A stretch of 64,000 nt of DNA, from contig NZ_FCOX02000011.1 of assembly GCF_900044055.2 (NCBI RefSeq), forward strand, positions 118,830 to 182,829. Direction: 5' to 3'. Numbering within the stretch: position 1 is the first letter of the stretch; the number at the start of each line of letters is the position of its first letter. Origin of the DNA: Caballeronia calidae (lineage in GTDB: Bacteria; Pseudomonadota; Gammaproteobacteria; Burkholderiales; Burkholderiaceae). Below, in pieces: positions 41,709 to 50,823 of this stretch. The notes under the pieces were generated by a model, which saw nothing but the letters and a program-made list of their open reading frames with translations, did not search any database and was not told where the DNA came from. The translations under genes and the position numbers were made by a program.

Positions 41709-44700
41709 TCAGGCCCGCTCCAGCATGTCGCGCGCGAGCTTCGATGCATCCGCGAAGTCGAGCGCACGCACGCGCACGAGGAATTGCTCGAAGTTCTCGC
41801 GATAGTCGTTCGGCGCATGCGGCGACAGGCTTTCGGATAGCGCGATCGCTTGCAGATTCGACGCATCCAGCAACTGGACGATCGCGGAAAGACGCGCACG
41901 CCAGTCTTCGTCATCGAGAGGCGTTGCGTGCGTTCGCGCCTTCGCGGACGATTGCGGCGGCCCGAATTCGTCGACGAGTTGCGCGACGCTCGCTAGAAGC
42001 AACTGCTGCATGCGCGGCAGCTTCGCGCGCGCCGCGTCGAGCACGTGAGCGTCATGCTCCAGCGTGCTCGCCATGTCGGCGAGCGCCGCCGCGCCAACCG
42101 TCCCCGCGCTGCCTTTGATGGCATGCAGCACCGCTGCGGCGCCTTGCGCATCGTGCGCAGCGAGTGCTGCTGCAAGCCGCGCCAGTTGCTTGTCAGTCTG
42201 CGCGCCGAAGCCGTCGACGGCGTTGCGGATCAGATCGAGATTGCCGCCGAAACGCGCGACGATCGAATCGCGCGGCTCGATGACGCATTCGGCGCCTTCA
42301 CCGGGCGCGTGGGCGTTGCGCGTCGCCGTCTCGATCGGCTCGTGTCCTGTTTGCGCGCGCAGCACGGCAACGAGCCGCTCGACGTCGATCGGCTTGCCGA
42401 CATGATCGTTCATGCCGGCCTGCAAACACACGTCGCGGTCCGCGCCCGATGCATTGGCCGTCATCGCGACGATGGGCAGCGCGGCGAAGCGGCCATCCGC
42501 GCGAATCAGGCGCGTCGCTTCGAGGCCGTCGAGATCAGGCATCTGGACGTCCATCAGCACGGCATCGAAGGGCGCTTTGGCGGCCAGGACCCGGTCGACG
42601 CCCTCGCGTCCGCTTTCCGCGAGCGTGACAACCGCGCCTTCCGCAAGCAACAGGCCTTCGGCGACCTGGCGGTTGAGCGCGTTGTCCTCGACGACGAGCA
42701 ATGACATTCCCGCGAGACGGCGTGCTTTCGTCTCGGGCTGCTGCGGCCGCAGAGGCGCCGGCTCGATGTGGCCGGGCAGCGCCGCACGGATCCCGGCAAC
42801 GAGCTGCCCGGGCGTCACGGGCTTCGTCAAAAAGCCCGCGAAGGGCGCCGCTCCGTTCTCCTTCGATTCCCGCAACACCTCGCGTCCGAACGCGGTGACG
42901 AGCAGCACGAGAGGCGGCGCCGCGCGGCCCTTCATCGTGCTGATGCGTTTCGCGGCGCCGAGGCCGTCGAGACCGGGCATCCGCCAGTCGAGCAGGGCGA
43001 CGTCATAAGGCGTGCCGTTGCGCGCCGCATCGCCGATGCGCTCGATCGCTTCGACACCGCTCGTCACGACATCCGCATGCCAGCCGAGCGAGCGCACCGT
43101 GCGCGAAAGAATCTCGCCCGCAATCGCGTTGTCATCGGCGATGAGAATACGCGCGTCATGTTCGATGACCGGGCGTTCGTGATGCACAGGTGCGCGAGCC
43201 GCATCCACGCCGAGCGTGATGTCGAACCGGAAGCGGCTGCCTTCACCCAGGCGGCTTTCGACTTCGAGCTGCCCGCCCATCATCGCGACGAGCCGCTTGC
43301 TGATCACGAGCCCGAGGCCGGAGCCGCCATAGCGCCGCGACGTCGATGCTTCCGCCTGCGTGAAGCCCTCGAAGATGCGTTCGAGCTGCTCCTCGCTGAT
43401 GCCGATGCCGCTGTCGCTCACCGAGATGCGCACGCGCACCGCGTCACGCGCTGTGTCGCCCTTTGCATCGCCCGGCGTATCCAGCCGATGCACGCTCACG
43501 ACGATCTGCCCCGCCGCCGTGAACTTGAGCGCATTGCCCGCGAGATTGATGAGCACCTGCTGAAGCCGGAAGCTATCGCCGACGAGCACGGCGGGCAAGG
43601 ACGGATCGAGATCGAACAGCACTTCGACGTCTTTCGCGCCCTGATTGCCCGACAGCACGATGCCCAGTTCCTCCATCAGCTTTTCCGGCTCGAACGGATG
43701 ACTGTCGAGCTGCAGCTTGCCGGCCTCGATCTTCGAGTAATCGAGGATGTCGTTGAGCAGGTTCAGCAGCGACTTCGCGGCCGTTTCCGCCTTGCTCACA
43801 TAGTCCTGCTGGCGGCTGTTGAGCGCGGTCAGCTGCACGAGATGCAGCATGCCGAGCACCGCGTTCATCGGCGTGCGGATTTCATGGCTCATGTTCGCGA
43901 GGAACGACGATTTCGCCGCGCTTGCCGCGTCCGCCTGCTCCTTCGCGTTGCGCAGATGGAATTCCAGCTCGTATTGATCGGTGATGTCGTAGTTCACGCC
44001 GGTCATCACGATGGGCGTGCCGCTCGCGTTGCGCTGCGTGCGCTGACCGCTCTGGATGCGCCGCGTCGTGCCGTCCGGCAGGACGATGCGAAACGGCGGC
44101 AATTTCGCGGATTCGCCCGCGGCCGCAGCTCGCAGGCCCGCCATGATGCGGTCGTGGTCGTCGGGATGAATGCGCAGGCGCCAGTGCTCGAAGTGCAGGC
44201 CGTTATCCAGCAGCGCGGGCGGGTACTGGTAGATCTCGAACATGCGCGCGTTCCAGTGCAGCTTGCCCGTGGCGAGATCCCACGACCAGATGCCCAGTTC
44301 GGCGATGTTCGCGGCGACCAGCAACTGGTCGCGCGCGTGGGCAAGCTCGCTGCGTTCCTTTCTCTGCCGCGAGATGTCCGTAATTACCGATACAAAATGC
44401 AAAGCGCCATCCAGCCGCATCGCGCCTGTCGAAACGTACGCCGGGAACGAGGTGCCGTCCTTGCGTAGTCCCGCGAGTTCGCAGTCGGCCGTGGTCACGC
44501 CGCTCTTCCACTTGAATTGCATTATGTATTCGTTATACGCCTCGAGATGAGGCGGCGGCACCAGCATCCGGATGTTCTGTCCGATGACCTCGCTCGCCTT
44601 GTAGCCGAACACTTTCTCGCCCGCCGAATTGAACGAGCGGACGACGCCGCGGTCGTCCACGGTGATGATCGGGCTGATGGCCGTGTCGAGCACGGTCTGC

Positions 44701-45680
44701 GTCGTCGCGAGGCTGCGCTTGAGCTCCTGCTCGATTCTCGTGCGCGCGGTGACCTGGCGCACGAGTGTCGAGCCGAACATCGCCAGCATGAAGGCGAGCA
44801 CGGCCGTCACGCAGGCGTGCCAGAGCGTGTCGCGCCACCACGGCCCGAGGATCTCGTCGCGCGCGAGCGCCGCCGCGACGAAGAGCGGATAGTCCTGCAA
44901 TTCACGCAGGCTATTCAGGCGCGTGATCTGATCCTGCGACGAGCTCGTCGTGAACACGCCCGCGCGGCCCTGTTCGAGATGCGCGCGAAACAGCGCCGTG
45001 TCGCTCACGTCCTTGCCGACGAAGCGGTCCTCGAACGGACGTCGCACGACCATCACGCCCGAGTTCAGCACGAGCACCGCGGCCCCCGATTGCCCGAGGT
45101 CGAGGCTGTCGTAGAAGCGCGAGAAGAAGTCGATGTCGATGGTCGCGAGCGCGACGCCCGCGAAGCTGCCGTCGGGCGCATCGATGCGGCGCGATATCGG
45201 CACGATCCATTTGCCCGTCGAGCGGCTGCGCACCGGCGGGCCGATGTGCGAGCCCTGATCGGTATGCGTGCGGTGGTAGTCGAAGTATTCGCGGTCGGAG
45301 TTGTTGAAGCGCGACTCGAGTTGCGGCTGCGAATTGACGAGCCACGCACCGGTCTTGTCGTAGATGAAGAGGCCGTTCAACTGCGGCAACTGCTTGACGC
45401 GCGAGGCGAGCGAGCGATGAATGCGCGCGAGCGCCTCCGGCGACGTGCCGTCTTCCTCGACGCGCTCCACCATGCCGATGAGCGTCGTGTCGGCTTCCTT
45501 GAACGTATCGTTCGCGTGCTGCGCCATCGCGCGCGCGAGATTCGACGTCGCCGTCGTCATTTCGTCGATCTGCACGCGGTGCGCGGCGCTGCTGCGCCAT
45601 ATGTCGGTGCCGATCAGGAGTACGCAGACGACGACGATGAACACCGTCATCCGGAATGTGAGCGAGTGGCGACTGAGCAC
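41709..45680 (-). CDS. Membrane-bound hybrid histidine kinase with two receivers and HPt
   Basis: This 1323-residue kinase carries a complete phosphorelay. TM1 is near residues 10-30 and a periplasmic dCache-type sensor fills about 35-280 (DREYFDYHRTH, GKWIVPISRRI). TM2 is at about 285-305, and PAS domains at about 320-440 and 450-575. HisKA has His in SHEIRTPMNAVLGML, and HATPase has NLAGNALKFT, DSGIGIS and GGSGLGL. Receiver 1 is DDNAIAGEI/DWRMPG, receiver 2 is EDNALNRQVA/DVQMPD, and HPt has His in LHAIKGSAGTVGA. The start is GTG 45680 with GGGAG 8 nt upstream. The two-receiver regulator gene ending 16 bp away is a natural partner, but no output protein is visible. Confidence 0.92.
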   Translation of the reverse strand: MLSRHSLTFRMTVFIVVVCVLLIGTDIWRSSAAHRVQIDEMTTATSNLARAMAQHANDTFKEADTTLIGMVERVEEDGTSPEALARIHRSLASRVKQLPQLNGLFIYDKTGAWLVNSQPQLESRFNNSDREYFDYHRTHTDQGSHIGPPVRSRSTGKWIVPISRRIDAPDGSFAGVALATIDIDFFSRFYDSLDLGQSGAAVLVLNSGVMVVRRPFEDRFVGKDVSDTALFRAHLEQGRAGVFTTSSSQDQITRLNSLRELQDYPLFVAAALARDEILGPWWRDTLWHACVTAVLAFMLAMFGSTLVRQVTARTRIEQELKRSLATTQTVLDTAISPIITVDDRGVVRSFNSAGEKVFGYKASEVIGQNIRMLVPPPHLEAYNEYIMQFKWKSGVTTADCELAGLRKDGTSFPAYVSTGAMRLDGALHFVSVITDISRQRKERSELAHARDQLLVAANIAELGIWSWDLATGKLHWNARMFEIYQYPPALLDNGLHFEHWRLRIHPDDHDRIMAGLRAAAAGESAKLPPFRIVLPDGTTRRIQSGQRTQRNASGTPIVMTGVNYDITDQYELEFHLRNAKEQADAASAAKSSFLANMSHEIRTPMNAVLGMLHLVQLTALNSRQQDYVSKAETAAKSLLNLLNDILDYSKIEAGKLQLDSHPFEPEKLMEELGIVLSGNQGAKDVEVLFDLDPSLPAVLVGDSFRLQQVLINLAGNALKFTAAGQIVVSVHRLDTPGDAKGDTARDAVRVRISVSDSGIGISEEQLERIFEGFTQAEASTSRRYGGSGLGLVISKRLVAMMGGQLEVESRLGEGSRFRFDITLGVDAARAPVHHERPVIEHDARILIADDNAIAGEILSRTVRSLGWHADVVTSGVEAIERIGDAARNGTPYDVALLDWRMPGLDGLGAAKRISTMKGRAAPPLVLLVTAFGREVLRESKENGAAPFAGFLTKPVTPGQLVAGIRAALPGHIEPAPLRPQQPETKARRLAGMSLLVVEDNALNRQVAEGLLLAEGAVVTLAESGREGVDRVLAAKAPFDAVLMDVQMPDLDGLEATRLIRADGRFAALPIVAMTANASGADRDVCLQAGMNDHVGKPIDVERLVAVLRAQTGHEPIETATRNAHAPGEGAECVIEPRDSIVARFGGNLDLIRNAVDGFGAQTDKQLARLAAALAAHDAQGAAAVLHAIKGSAGTVGAAALADMASTLEHDAHVLDAARAKLPRMQQLLLASVAQLVDEFGPPQSSAKARTHATPLDDEDWRARLSAIVQLLDASNLQAIALSESLSPHAPNDYRENFEQFLVRVRALDFADASKLARDMLERA

Positions 45681-46134
45681 GCCGTGGTCTCCCAGGGAAC
45701 GATTGCGGGGCGCCGGCCGGGCGCGAAGATCGAACGCTGCCGTATCTTATCGTGCCGTCCGGACGTGGCCGCTTGCGCGGCTATCAGCCTTGTTTACGGC
45801 ATGGCAGCGTGAAAGCTTGATCCCGCGCGCCAGGAATATTTGCGGAGGTTTCGCGGTACCGGGAGCATGAACTCGCTTCGATACCGCCGGAAGATGTGTT
45901 CGCGCACGGCATGCTTTCGGAAGTGAAAGCGTTGGCGCGCGCCCGACATTCGTCTCGCCGGCGCGCGGTTCAATTCGCGCGGATGCTTGCCGCATAAGGC
46001 TTTTGCGAAGCTGGCACGAGGCCTGCATTGTATGCCGGCACTCGCCGCCTCAGCGACTCCCCGATCCAACCGCGCAGCACGATCGCTCAGCCGGCATTTC
46101 ATCGAACGACTCGTTGATGCAAGTGGAGCGAATC
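45681..46134. other. Intergenic region upstream of the DUF3563 gene
   Basis: These 454 bp contain no supported ORF. They hold the hybrid kinase promoter (read leftwards) and, at 46012-46027, a strong sigma-54-like site read rightwards. Confidence 0.5.
46012..46027 (+). promoter_or_regulatory. Sigma-54 (-24/-12) promoter candidate
   Basis: TGGCACG AGGC CTGCA matches the consensus TGGCACGN4TTGCW at all fixed positions but one (C for T), with GG and GC elements at the correct 12-bp offset. Transcription would start near 46038, about 100 nt before the DUF3563 ATG. No enhancer site was identified. Confidence 0.6.
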
Positions 46135-46308
46135 ATGTTGGGATACCTAATCAATGTGGCGAAGGACTGCCTGCTGCCGCATCTGATCTGCGGGACTCGA
46201 TTGCTGCTGGATCGCGCGGAGCATGGCCGGCGCGATGAATGGCTCGCATCGTCCGCCGATATCGGCGAGCTCGAGCGTCGCATGCGCGCTTGCGACATCG
46301 ACGCCTGA
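46135..46308 (+). CDS. DUF3563-family small protein
   Basis: A 57-residue protein with a hydrophobic N-terminal stretch (MLGYLINVAKDCLLPHLICG) and the family C-terminus RRDEWLASSADIGELERRMR. DUF3563 proteins are short, Burkholderiales-rich and of unknown function. GGAG lies 6 nt before ATG 46135; an in-frame ATG at 46117 lacks such a site. The preceding sigma-54-like promoter suggests control by an enhancer-binding activator, and the alpha/beta hydrolase follows after 21 bp. Confidence 0.75.
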   Translation: MLGYLINVAKDCLLPHLICGTRLLLDRAEHGRRDEWLASSADIGELERRMRACDIDA

Positions 46309-46329
46309 TCATCAATGAAACAGGAACGC

Positions 46330-47166
46330 ATGATGACGACTCTCATCGACGAACACGACGCCGCGCCGGTCATCGCGCTGCATTGCTCGGGCGCGGGCGC
46401 GAATCAATGGCGCCAGCTCGGCGAAACGCTCGGCGCGCTCGGCGCGGACGAGACGCGCTATACGCTCATCGCGCCGGAGCATTACGGCTGCGATAGCGTC
46501 GGTCCGTGGAGCGGCGAGCACGCCTTCACGCTCGCGGACGAAGCGGCGCGCACGGTCGAGATCATCGATCGTCAGCGCGGCAAGGTGCATCTCGTCGGGC
46601 ATTCGTATGGCGGCGGCGTTGCGTTGCGCGCGGCGCTGGAGCGGCCGCACGGCATCGCGAGCATCACGCTGTACGAGCCGTCGGCGTTTCATTTGCTGAA
46701 GCGCATGGGCGCGCGCGGCGCGGCGGAATTCGCCGAGATTCTCGCGATCGCGGCGCGCACGGCGGAAGGCGTCGTCGCGGGCGATCTGCGCGGCGCGGCG
46801 AGCTCGTTCGTCGATTACTGGAGCGGGCGCGGGGCGTGGTCGGCGCTGCGGCCGTCCGTGCAGGCGATGCTCACGCGCTGGGTGCCGAAGGCGCCGCTCG
46901 ATTTTCGCGCGCTGATCCATGAGCCCACGCCCGCGAGCGCGTATGCGAACCTGCGCATTCCCACGCTCGTGATGCGCGGCGAGCATGCGCCCGCGCCGAC
47001 GCGTCTGATCGCCGAGACGCTGCCCGATCTGATGCCCGGCGCGAAGCTGATCGTCGTGCCCGAAGCGGGCCACATGGGGCCGCTCACGCACGCGCCGGCG
47101 GTGAATGCGGCGATCGCGCGGCATATCGCGCAGTGCGAGGCGCGCGCCGCGAGTCTAGCCGAGTAG
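46330..47166 (+). CDS. Alpha/beta hydrolase with serine nucleophile
   Basis: A 278-residue alpha/beta hydrolase. The nucleophile elbow is Val-Gly-His-Ser92-Tyr-Gly-Gly-Gly, the oxyanion region ALHCSGAGANQW, and the catalytic His lies in PEAGHMGPLTH near the C-terminus with an acidic residue before it (VMRGEHAPAP). Esterase, lactonase or C-C hydrolase activity is possible; the substrate is unknown. AGGA precedes the double ATG at 46330/46333. It lies 21 bp after the DUF3563 gene and may share its sigma-54-type promoter. Its end overlaps the convergent VC0807-type gene by 12 bp. Confidence 0.8.
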   Translation: MMTTLIDEHDAAPVIALHCSGAGANQWRQLGETLGALGADETRYTLIAPEHYGCDSVGPWSGEHAFTLADEAARTVEIIDRQRGKVHLVGHSYGGGVALRAALERPHGIASITLYEPSAFHLLKRMGARGAAEFAEILAIAARTAEGVVAGDLRGAASSFVDYWSGRGAWSALRPSVQAMLTRWVPKAPLDFRALIHEPTPASAYANLRIPTLVMRGEHAPAPTRLIAETLPDLMPGAKLIVVPEAGHMGPLTHAPAVNAAIARHIAQCEARAASLAE

Positions 47167-47802
47167 CCCGTCGCGCGACGGCGCACTCTCGCCCTGACGC
47201 TCGATGAGCCGCGCGCGAAACCAGAAGGTCCACGCGAGCAGTCCGCCGTAGATCACGTAGCTCACGACCGGCGATAACACGAGATAGCGCTCGACGGGCC
47301 ACGTCCACGCGAACCAGAAGCGCAGCACGGTTTCGAGCGAAAGCCCGATGCCCCACACGAACGTCATCAGCCGCAAGGACGCGCGCAGCATCGCGCTTTC
47401 GCTCCAGTACGCCTCGAAGCGCTCGGCGCCGCTTTCCTGCTCGCGCGTGACGGTTGCGCGCGCGAGATAGAAGATGAGCGGGCGCTCGAAGAAGAGCGAG
47501 ACCAGAAATACGATGCCCGTCGCGCCCGCCGCGAGCGATTCGCGCACGAGCAGGATGCGCGGGCTGCCGCCCATCGCGAGCATGACGATCGACAGCGCGA
47601 TGCCGAACAGCACGAGCGCGGAGAGCGCATCGACACGGCGCGATCGCGCGAATTCGGCGATGCTCCACACGAGCGGCGGCGCGGCCGATGCATAGAGCGC
47701 GCCGACATCGCCCCAATACGGCAACGCAAGGCGATACGCGAGCCAGGGGAGCAGCAGATTGGCGGCGAGTTCGAGCACGAGACCGGGCTTGATCTTTTTC
47801 AT
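47155..47802 (-). CDS. VC0807-family membrane protein
   Basis: A 215-residue protein with about six hydrophobic helices. The opening KKIKPGLVLELAANLLLPWL, the block PPLVWSIAEFARSRRVDALS and the membrane strand SPRILLVRESLAAGATGIVF are typical of the VC0807 family, distantly similar to intracellular septation protein A. Function is not known. ATG 47802 begins the conserved part; the frame opens 14 codons earlier. It converges with the alpha/beta hydrolase gene with a 12-bp overlap. Confidence 0.8.
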   Translation of the reverse strand: MKKIKPGLVLELAANLLLPWLAYRLALPYWGDVGALYASAAPPLVWSIAEFARSRRVDALSALVLFGIALSIVMLAMGGSPRILLVRESLAAGATGIVFLVSLFFERPLIFYLARATVTREQESGAERFEAYWSESAMLRASLRLMTFVWGIGLSLETVLRFWFAWTWPVERYLVLSPVVSYVIYGGLLAWTFWFRARLIERQGESAPSRDGLLG

Positions 47803-47967
47803 GGACTCAGGAATGTGCGCTATGCGCGCTGGGCCGTGAGCCAAGTATAAGAGACGGATCCGCGCGAATGCACGCGCGCGAGCGGAATTCGGAGAGGAAA
47901 GATTGCAGGCGGGACGAAGCCGCCGCCCGAGGCATCGGGCGGCGGCACGAAAGCGCTGTATCGGAGG

Positions 47968-48276
47968 CTACTTCTTCGGCGCCGCGGCCTTTCCGGCGTT
48001 CACGGCATTTGCGTTGGCGGCGGCGTTGGCCGTATTGGGGTTATACGTCGAGTTGGCGTTGTAGCCCGGGTTGACCGTGTTCGCGGGCGGTGGGTTCGAA
48101 TAGGCCGGCTGCACGGGCTTCGGCTGGAGCGTGTTATTGATGACGCCGATCTGCCCCATTTTCTTCGCGGCCTGACTGTCCGCGCTGGCTGCCGTGGCAA
48201 AGCACAGGCCGGCGGCACCGGCGATCAGCGCAACTTGCATGGCGCGCCGCTGCGCGCGGTTGCGGTCTCTCTTCAT
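47968..48276 (-). CDS. Small exported Asn/Ala/Pro-rich protein
   Basis: A 102-residue protein with a basic N-terminus (MKRDRNRAQRRAMQ), a hydrophobic signal (VALIAGAAGLCFATAASA) and a mature part that is low complexity: NPPPANTVNPGYNANSTYNP followed by alternating Ala/Asn. No fold or family is recognised. It is likely periplasmic or surface associated and disordered. It is monocistronic. Codon use looks native, so this is not an obvious spurious frame. Confidence 0.6.
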   Translation of the reverse strand: MKRDRNRAQRRAMQVALIAGAAGLCFATAASADSQAAKKMGQIGVINNTLQPKPVQPAYSNPPPANTVNPGYNANSTYNPNTANAAANANAVNAGKAAAPKK

Positions 48277-48502
48277 GAGGGCCTCCCTGGCTCATGCGCG
48301 CCGCGCGGGTGCGCAGCGAACGCTTCCATTGTGTGCAAGGAAGGTGCCTGTACGTAAGAGGGTTTTGCCTAGGTGTATTTGGCTGCGCATCCGCGACCTT
48401 TTAACGCAGCCAAGCTTTGATATTCATCTAACAAATCCGTTCTTCCCCTCGGTAATATGTACTTCGAAGCAATCGTATTCAGACCGACCGGAGGGTCATG
48501 CC
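48277..48502. other. Divergent intergenic region before ydcH-like gene
   Basis: These 226 bp between divergent genes hold an AT-richer segment at about 48400-48480. No palindrome or firm promoter hexamers were found. Confidence 0.35.
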
Positions 48503-48724
48503 ATGTTTCCCGAATACCGGGATCTCATCTCTCGCCTGAAGACCGAGGACGCACATTTCTCGCGCCTCTTCGAGCGTCACAACGAGCTCGACCATCAGAT
48601 CCACAACATGGAAACGGGCGTCACGTCCGCGGATTCGTTCGTCATCGAATCGCTGAAAAAGGAGAAGCTCTTGTTGAAGGACAAGTTGTACGCGGTCTTG
48701 AGAAGGGCGGGCGAAGCCGCCTGA
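48503..48724 (+). CDS. YdcH family (DUF465) protein
   Basis: A 73-residue, highly charged coiled-coil protein (YRDLISRLKTEDAHFSRLFE, HNELDHQIHNMETG, ESLKKEKLLLKDKLYAVL) diagnostic of DUF465/YdcH, a small helical-hairpin family of unknown role. GGAGG stands about 9 nt before ATG 48503. The PPK2 gene follows 38 bp downstream on the same strand, so both may be co-expressed. Confidence 0.88.
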   Translation: MFPEYRDLISRLKTEDAHFSRLFERHNELDHQIHNMETGVTSADSFVIESLKKEKLLLKDKLYAVLRRAGEAA

Positions 48725-48762
48725 AGAACAGACCAAATCGCAGCAAGATCGAAGAGGAATGG

Positions 48763-49854
48763 ATGAAGCCGATATCGCCAGATGAAACCGCCGAATCCGA
48801 TGACGCCGGCATCGCGGTGCGTGCAATGGAAGCCTGCATCGAACGGCAGGAGACGGGGCGCGCGGTGGAGGCGGCGCACGGCCTCCTCACGGACAGCATC
48901 GACGACGTGTTCAAGCAATTCGCCGCGCAAGGCGTGGAAGGAACGGAATCGCTCGTCGATGCCGTCGAGACCTTGATCGGCGGCATGTCGCCGGATGAAA
49001 TAACGATGCTGCGCGCCCGGCTTTTCGACGGCGAAGCGGTGCTGCGAACGGCGGACGGCAAGCCCCATCCCGACGACGAGTTATCGCCGTCGTGGCGCGA
49101 GGGCGGCTATCCGTATCGCAACCTGATGGCGCGGCGCACGTACGAGAAGCAGAAGTACCGTCTTCAGGTCGAACTCCTGAAGCTGCAGGCGTGGGTGCGC
49201 GACACCGGCCAGCGCGTCGTGATCCTTTTCGAAGGGCGCGATGCGGCGGGCAAGGGCGGCGCCATCAAACGCTTCATGGAGCATCTGAATCCACGCGGCG
49301 CGCGCGTGGTGGCACTGGAAAAGCCGTCGGAACGCGAGCGCGGGCAATGGTACTTTCAGCGCTACGTCGAGCATCTTCCGACGGCGGGCGAGATCGTCCT
49401 CTTCGACCGCTCGTGGTACAACCGCGCGGGCGTCGAGCGCGTGATGGGCTTCTGCACGCCGCGCGAATACGATGAATTCATGCAGCAGGTGCCCGCATTC
49501 GAGCGGCATCTGTCGCAAAGCGGCACGCACGTCATCAAGCTATGGTTTTCGGTGAGCCGCGCCGAGCAGCGCCGCCGCTTCAAGGAGCGCGAGATTCATC
49601 CGCTCAAGCAGTGGAAGCTGAGCCCGGTCGATCTCGCATCGCTCGACAAGTGGGACGAGTACACCGAAGCGAAGGAAGCGATGTTCGCGCATACCGATAG
49701 CGCCGACACGCCCTGGACCGTCGTGCGCTCCGATTGCAAGAAGCGCGCGCGCCTCAACGCGATGCGCTATGTGCTGCACAAACTGCCGTATGCGAACCGC
49801 GATCACAAGGCGATCGGCGCGGTGGATCCGTTCATCGTCGGGCGGCCGTTTTAG
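48763..49854 (+). CDS. ppk2: Polyphosphate kinase 2
   Basis: This 363-residue PPK2 transfers phosphate between polyphosphate and nucleotides, mostly in the direction of ATP/GTP from polyP. The Walker A motif is in LFEGRDAAGKGGAIKRF, the lid/Walker B region includes VLFDRSWYNRAGVERVMGF, and REIHPLKQWKLSP and PYANRD are family blocks. The first 110 residues (acidic, MKPISPDETAESDDAG) extend beyond the catalytic core of about 250. GAGGAA precedes ATG 48763. The gene ends with a 4-bp overlap on the convergent LysR gene. Confidence 0.92.
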   Translation: MKPISPDETAESDDAGIAVRAMEACIERQETGRAVEAAHGLLTDSIDDVFKQFAAQGVEGTESLVDAVETLIGGMSPDEITMLRARLFDGEAVLRTADGKPHPDDELSPSWREGGYPYRNLMARRTYEKQKYRLQVELLKLQAWVRDTGQRVVILFEGRDAAGKGGAIKRFMEHLNPRGARVVALEKPSERERGQWYFQRYVEHLPTAGEIVLFDRSWYNRAGVERVMGFCTPREYDEFMQQVPAFERHLSQSGTHVIKLWFSVSRAEQRRRFKEREIHPLKQWKLSPVDLASLDKWDEYTEAKEAMFAHTDSADTPWTVVRSDCKKRARLNAMRYVLHKLPYANRDHKAIGAVDPFIVGRPF

Positions 49855-50741
49855 CTCGCGTCGGCGCCGTCCATCAATGCCTGGGCGAGCAGGCGCGCGT
49901 GCGGCGTGAGCGCGTCGAAATCGCGCGCGCACAGATGCAGGCGGCGCGTCGCCCATGGCTCCGATAGCGGCACGATGGACAGCGCGGGCCTCTCCAGCAT
50001 GCGCGCCGACGCTTCCGACAGGATCACGAGCCCGATGCCCGCCTCGACGAGCATCGCGACGTTGTCGATGCTGCGCATGCGAATCCGATAGCTGATCTGC
50101 CTGCCGAGCCTCGACGCGCGCTCGGCCAGATGCATTTCGAGCGCGGCGTCCGATAGCCCGACGAACGCCTCCCCGACGACTTCCGCGAACGCCACCGCGC
50201 TTTCCCCCGCAATGCGATGAGCGCGGTTCGCCACCACCACCAGCTGATCCTGCGCGAGCAGATGCGTCTTCAGGCGCCCGAGATCCGCCGTATCCGACAC
50301 GACACCCAGATCGGCGCGACCTTCGGCAATCGCCTGCACGATCTCCACGCTCGGGCGCTCGTCGAGATCGACCGAAAGATCCGGGTAGGCTGCGAGAAAC
50401 CGCGTGAGGCGCGGCGGCAGAAAGGCGGCGAGCGCCGCCGTGTTCGACATCAGCCTGATGCGGCCTTTGAGGCCGGTCGCGAACGAGCGCAACTCGCCGC
50501 GCATCTGCTCGACCTGGCCGAGTATCGCGCGCGCGTGGCGCACGAAGGCGTCGCCCGCGGCGGTCGCCTGCACGCCGCGCCGGTTGCGTTCGAGCAGCGG
50601 CGCGCCGAGCGCGGCTTCCATCCCCGCGATCCGCTCGCTCGCCGAAGCCAGCGCGAGATGCATCGCCTGCGCGCCCGCCGTGATGCTGCCGCGCTCGATC
50701 ACGGTCAGGAAAAGCCGCATGTCGGTGAGGTCGAAACGCAT
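49851..50741 (-). CDS. LysR-family regulator
   Basis: A 296-residue LysR protein. The HTH is RGSITAGAQAMHLALASASE with the wing LGAPLLERNRRGVQATAAG, and the effector domain runs from about residue 88 (GRIRLMSNTAALAAFLPPRL) to the end. ATG 50741 (MRFDLTDMRLFLTVIE) has AAGGA 7 nt upstream. The frame continues 28 codons further, into the divergent promoter region. It is divergent from the TauE/SafE permease gene across 82 bp, the usual layout for a LysR regulator and its target. Confidence 0.87.
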   Translation of the reverse strand: MRFDLTDMRLFLTVIERGSITAGAQAMHLALASASERIAGMEAALGAPLLERNRRGVQATAAGDAFVRHARAILGQVEQMRGELRSFATGLKGRIRLMSNTAALAAFLPPRLTRFLAAYPDLSVDLDERPSVEIVQAIAEGRADLGVVSDTADLGRLKTHLLAQDQLVVVANRAHRIAGESAVAFAEVVGEAFVGLSDAALEMHLAERASRLGRQISYRIRMRSIDNVAMLVEAGIGLVILSEASARMLERPALSIVPLSEPWATRRLHLCARDFDALTPHARLLAQALMDGADAS

Positions 50742-50823
50742 CCCGCATCCTTCGGTTTTGCCGAAGCCTCGCATTGGAAATGCCAGATTGTAAGCGGCTG
50801 CCGGCATCGTTAGCATCTGTCGC

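Noticed and set aside
42768..44468. A 566-codon plus-strand frame opposite the large hybrid kinase.
   Set aside because: It has the same Arg/His-rich shadow composition and the kinase on the other strand shows all expected motifs.
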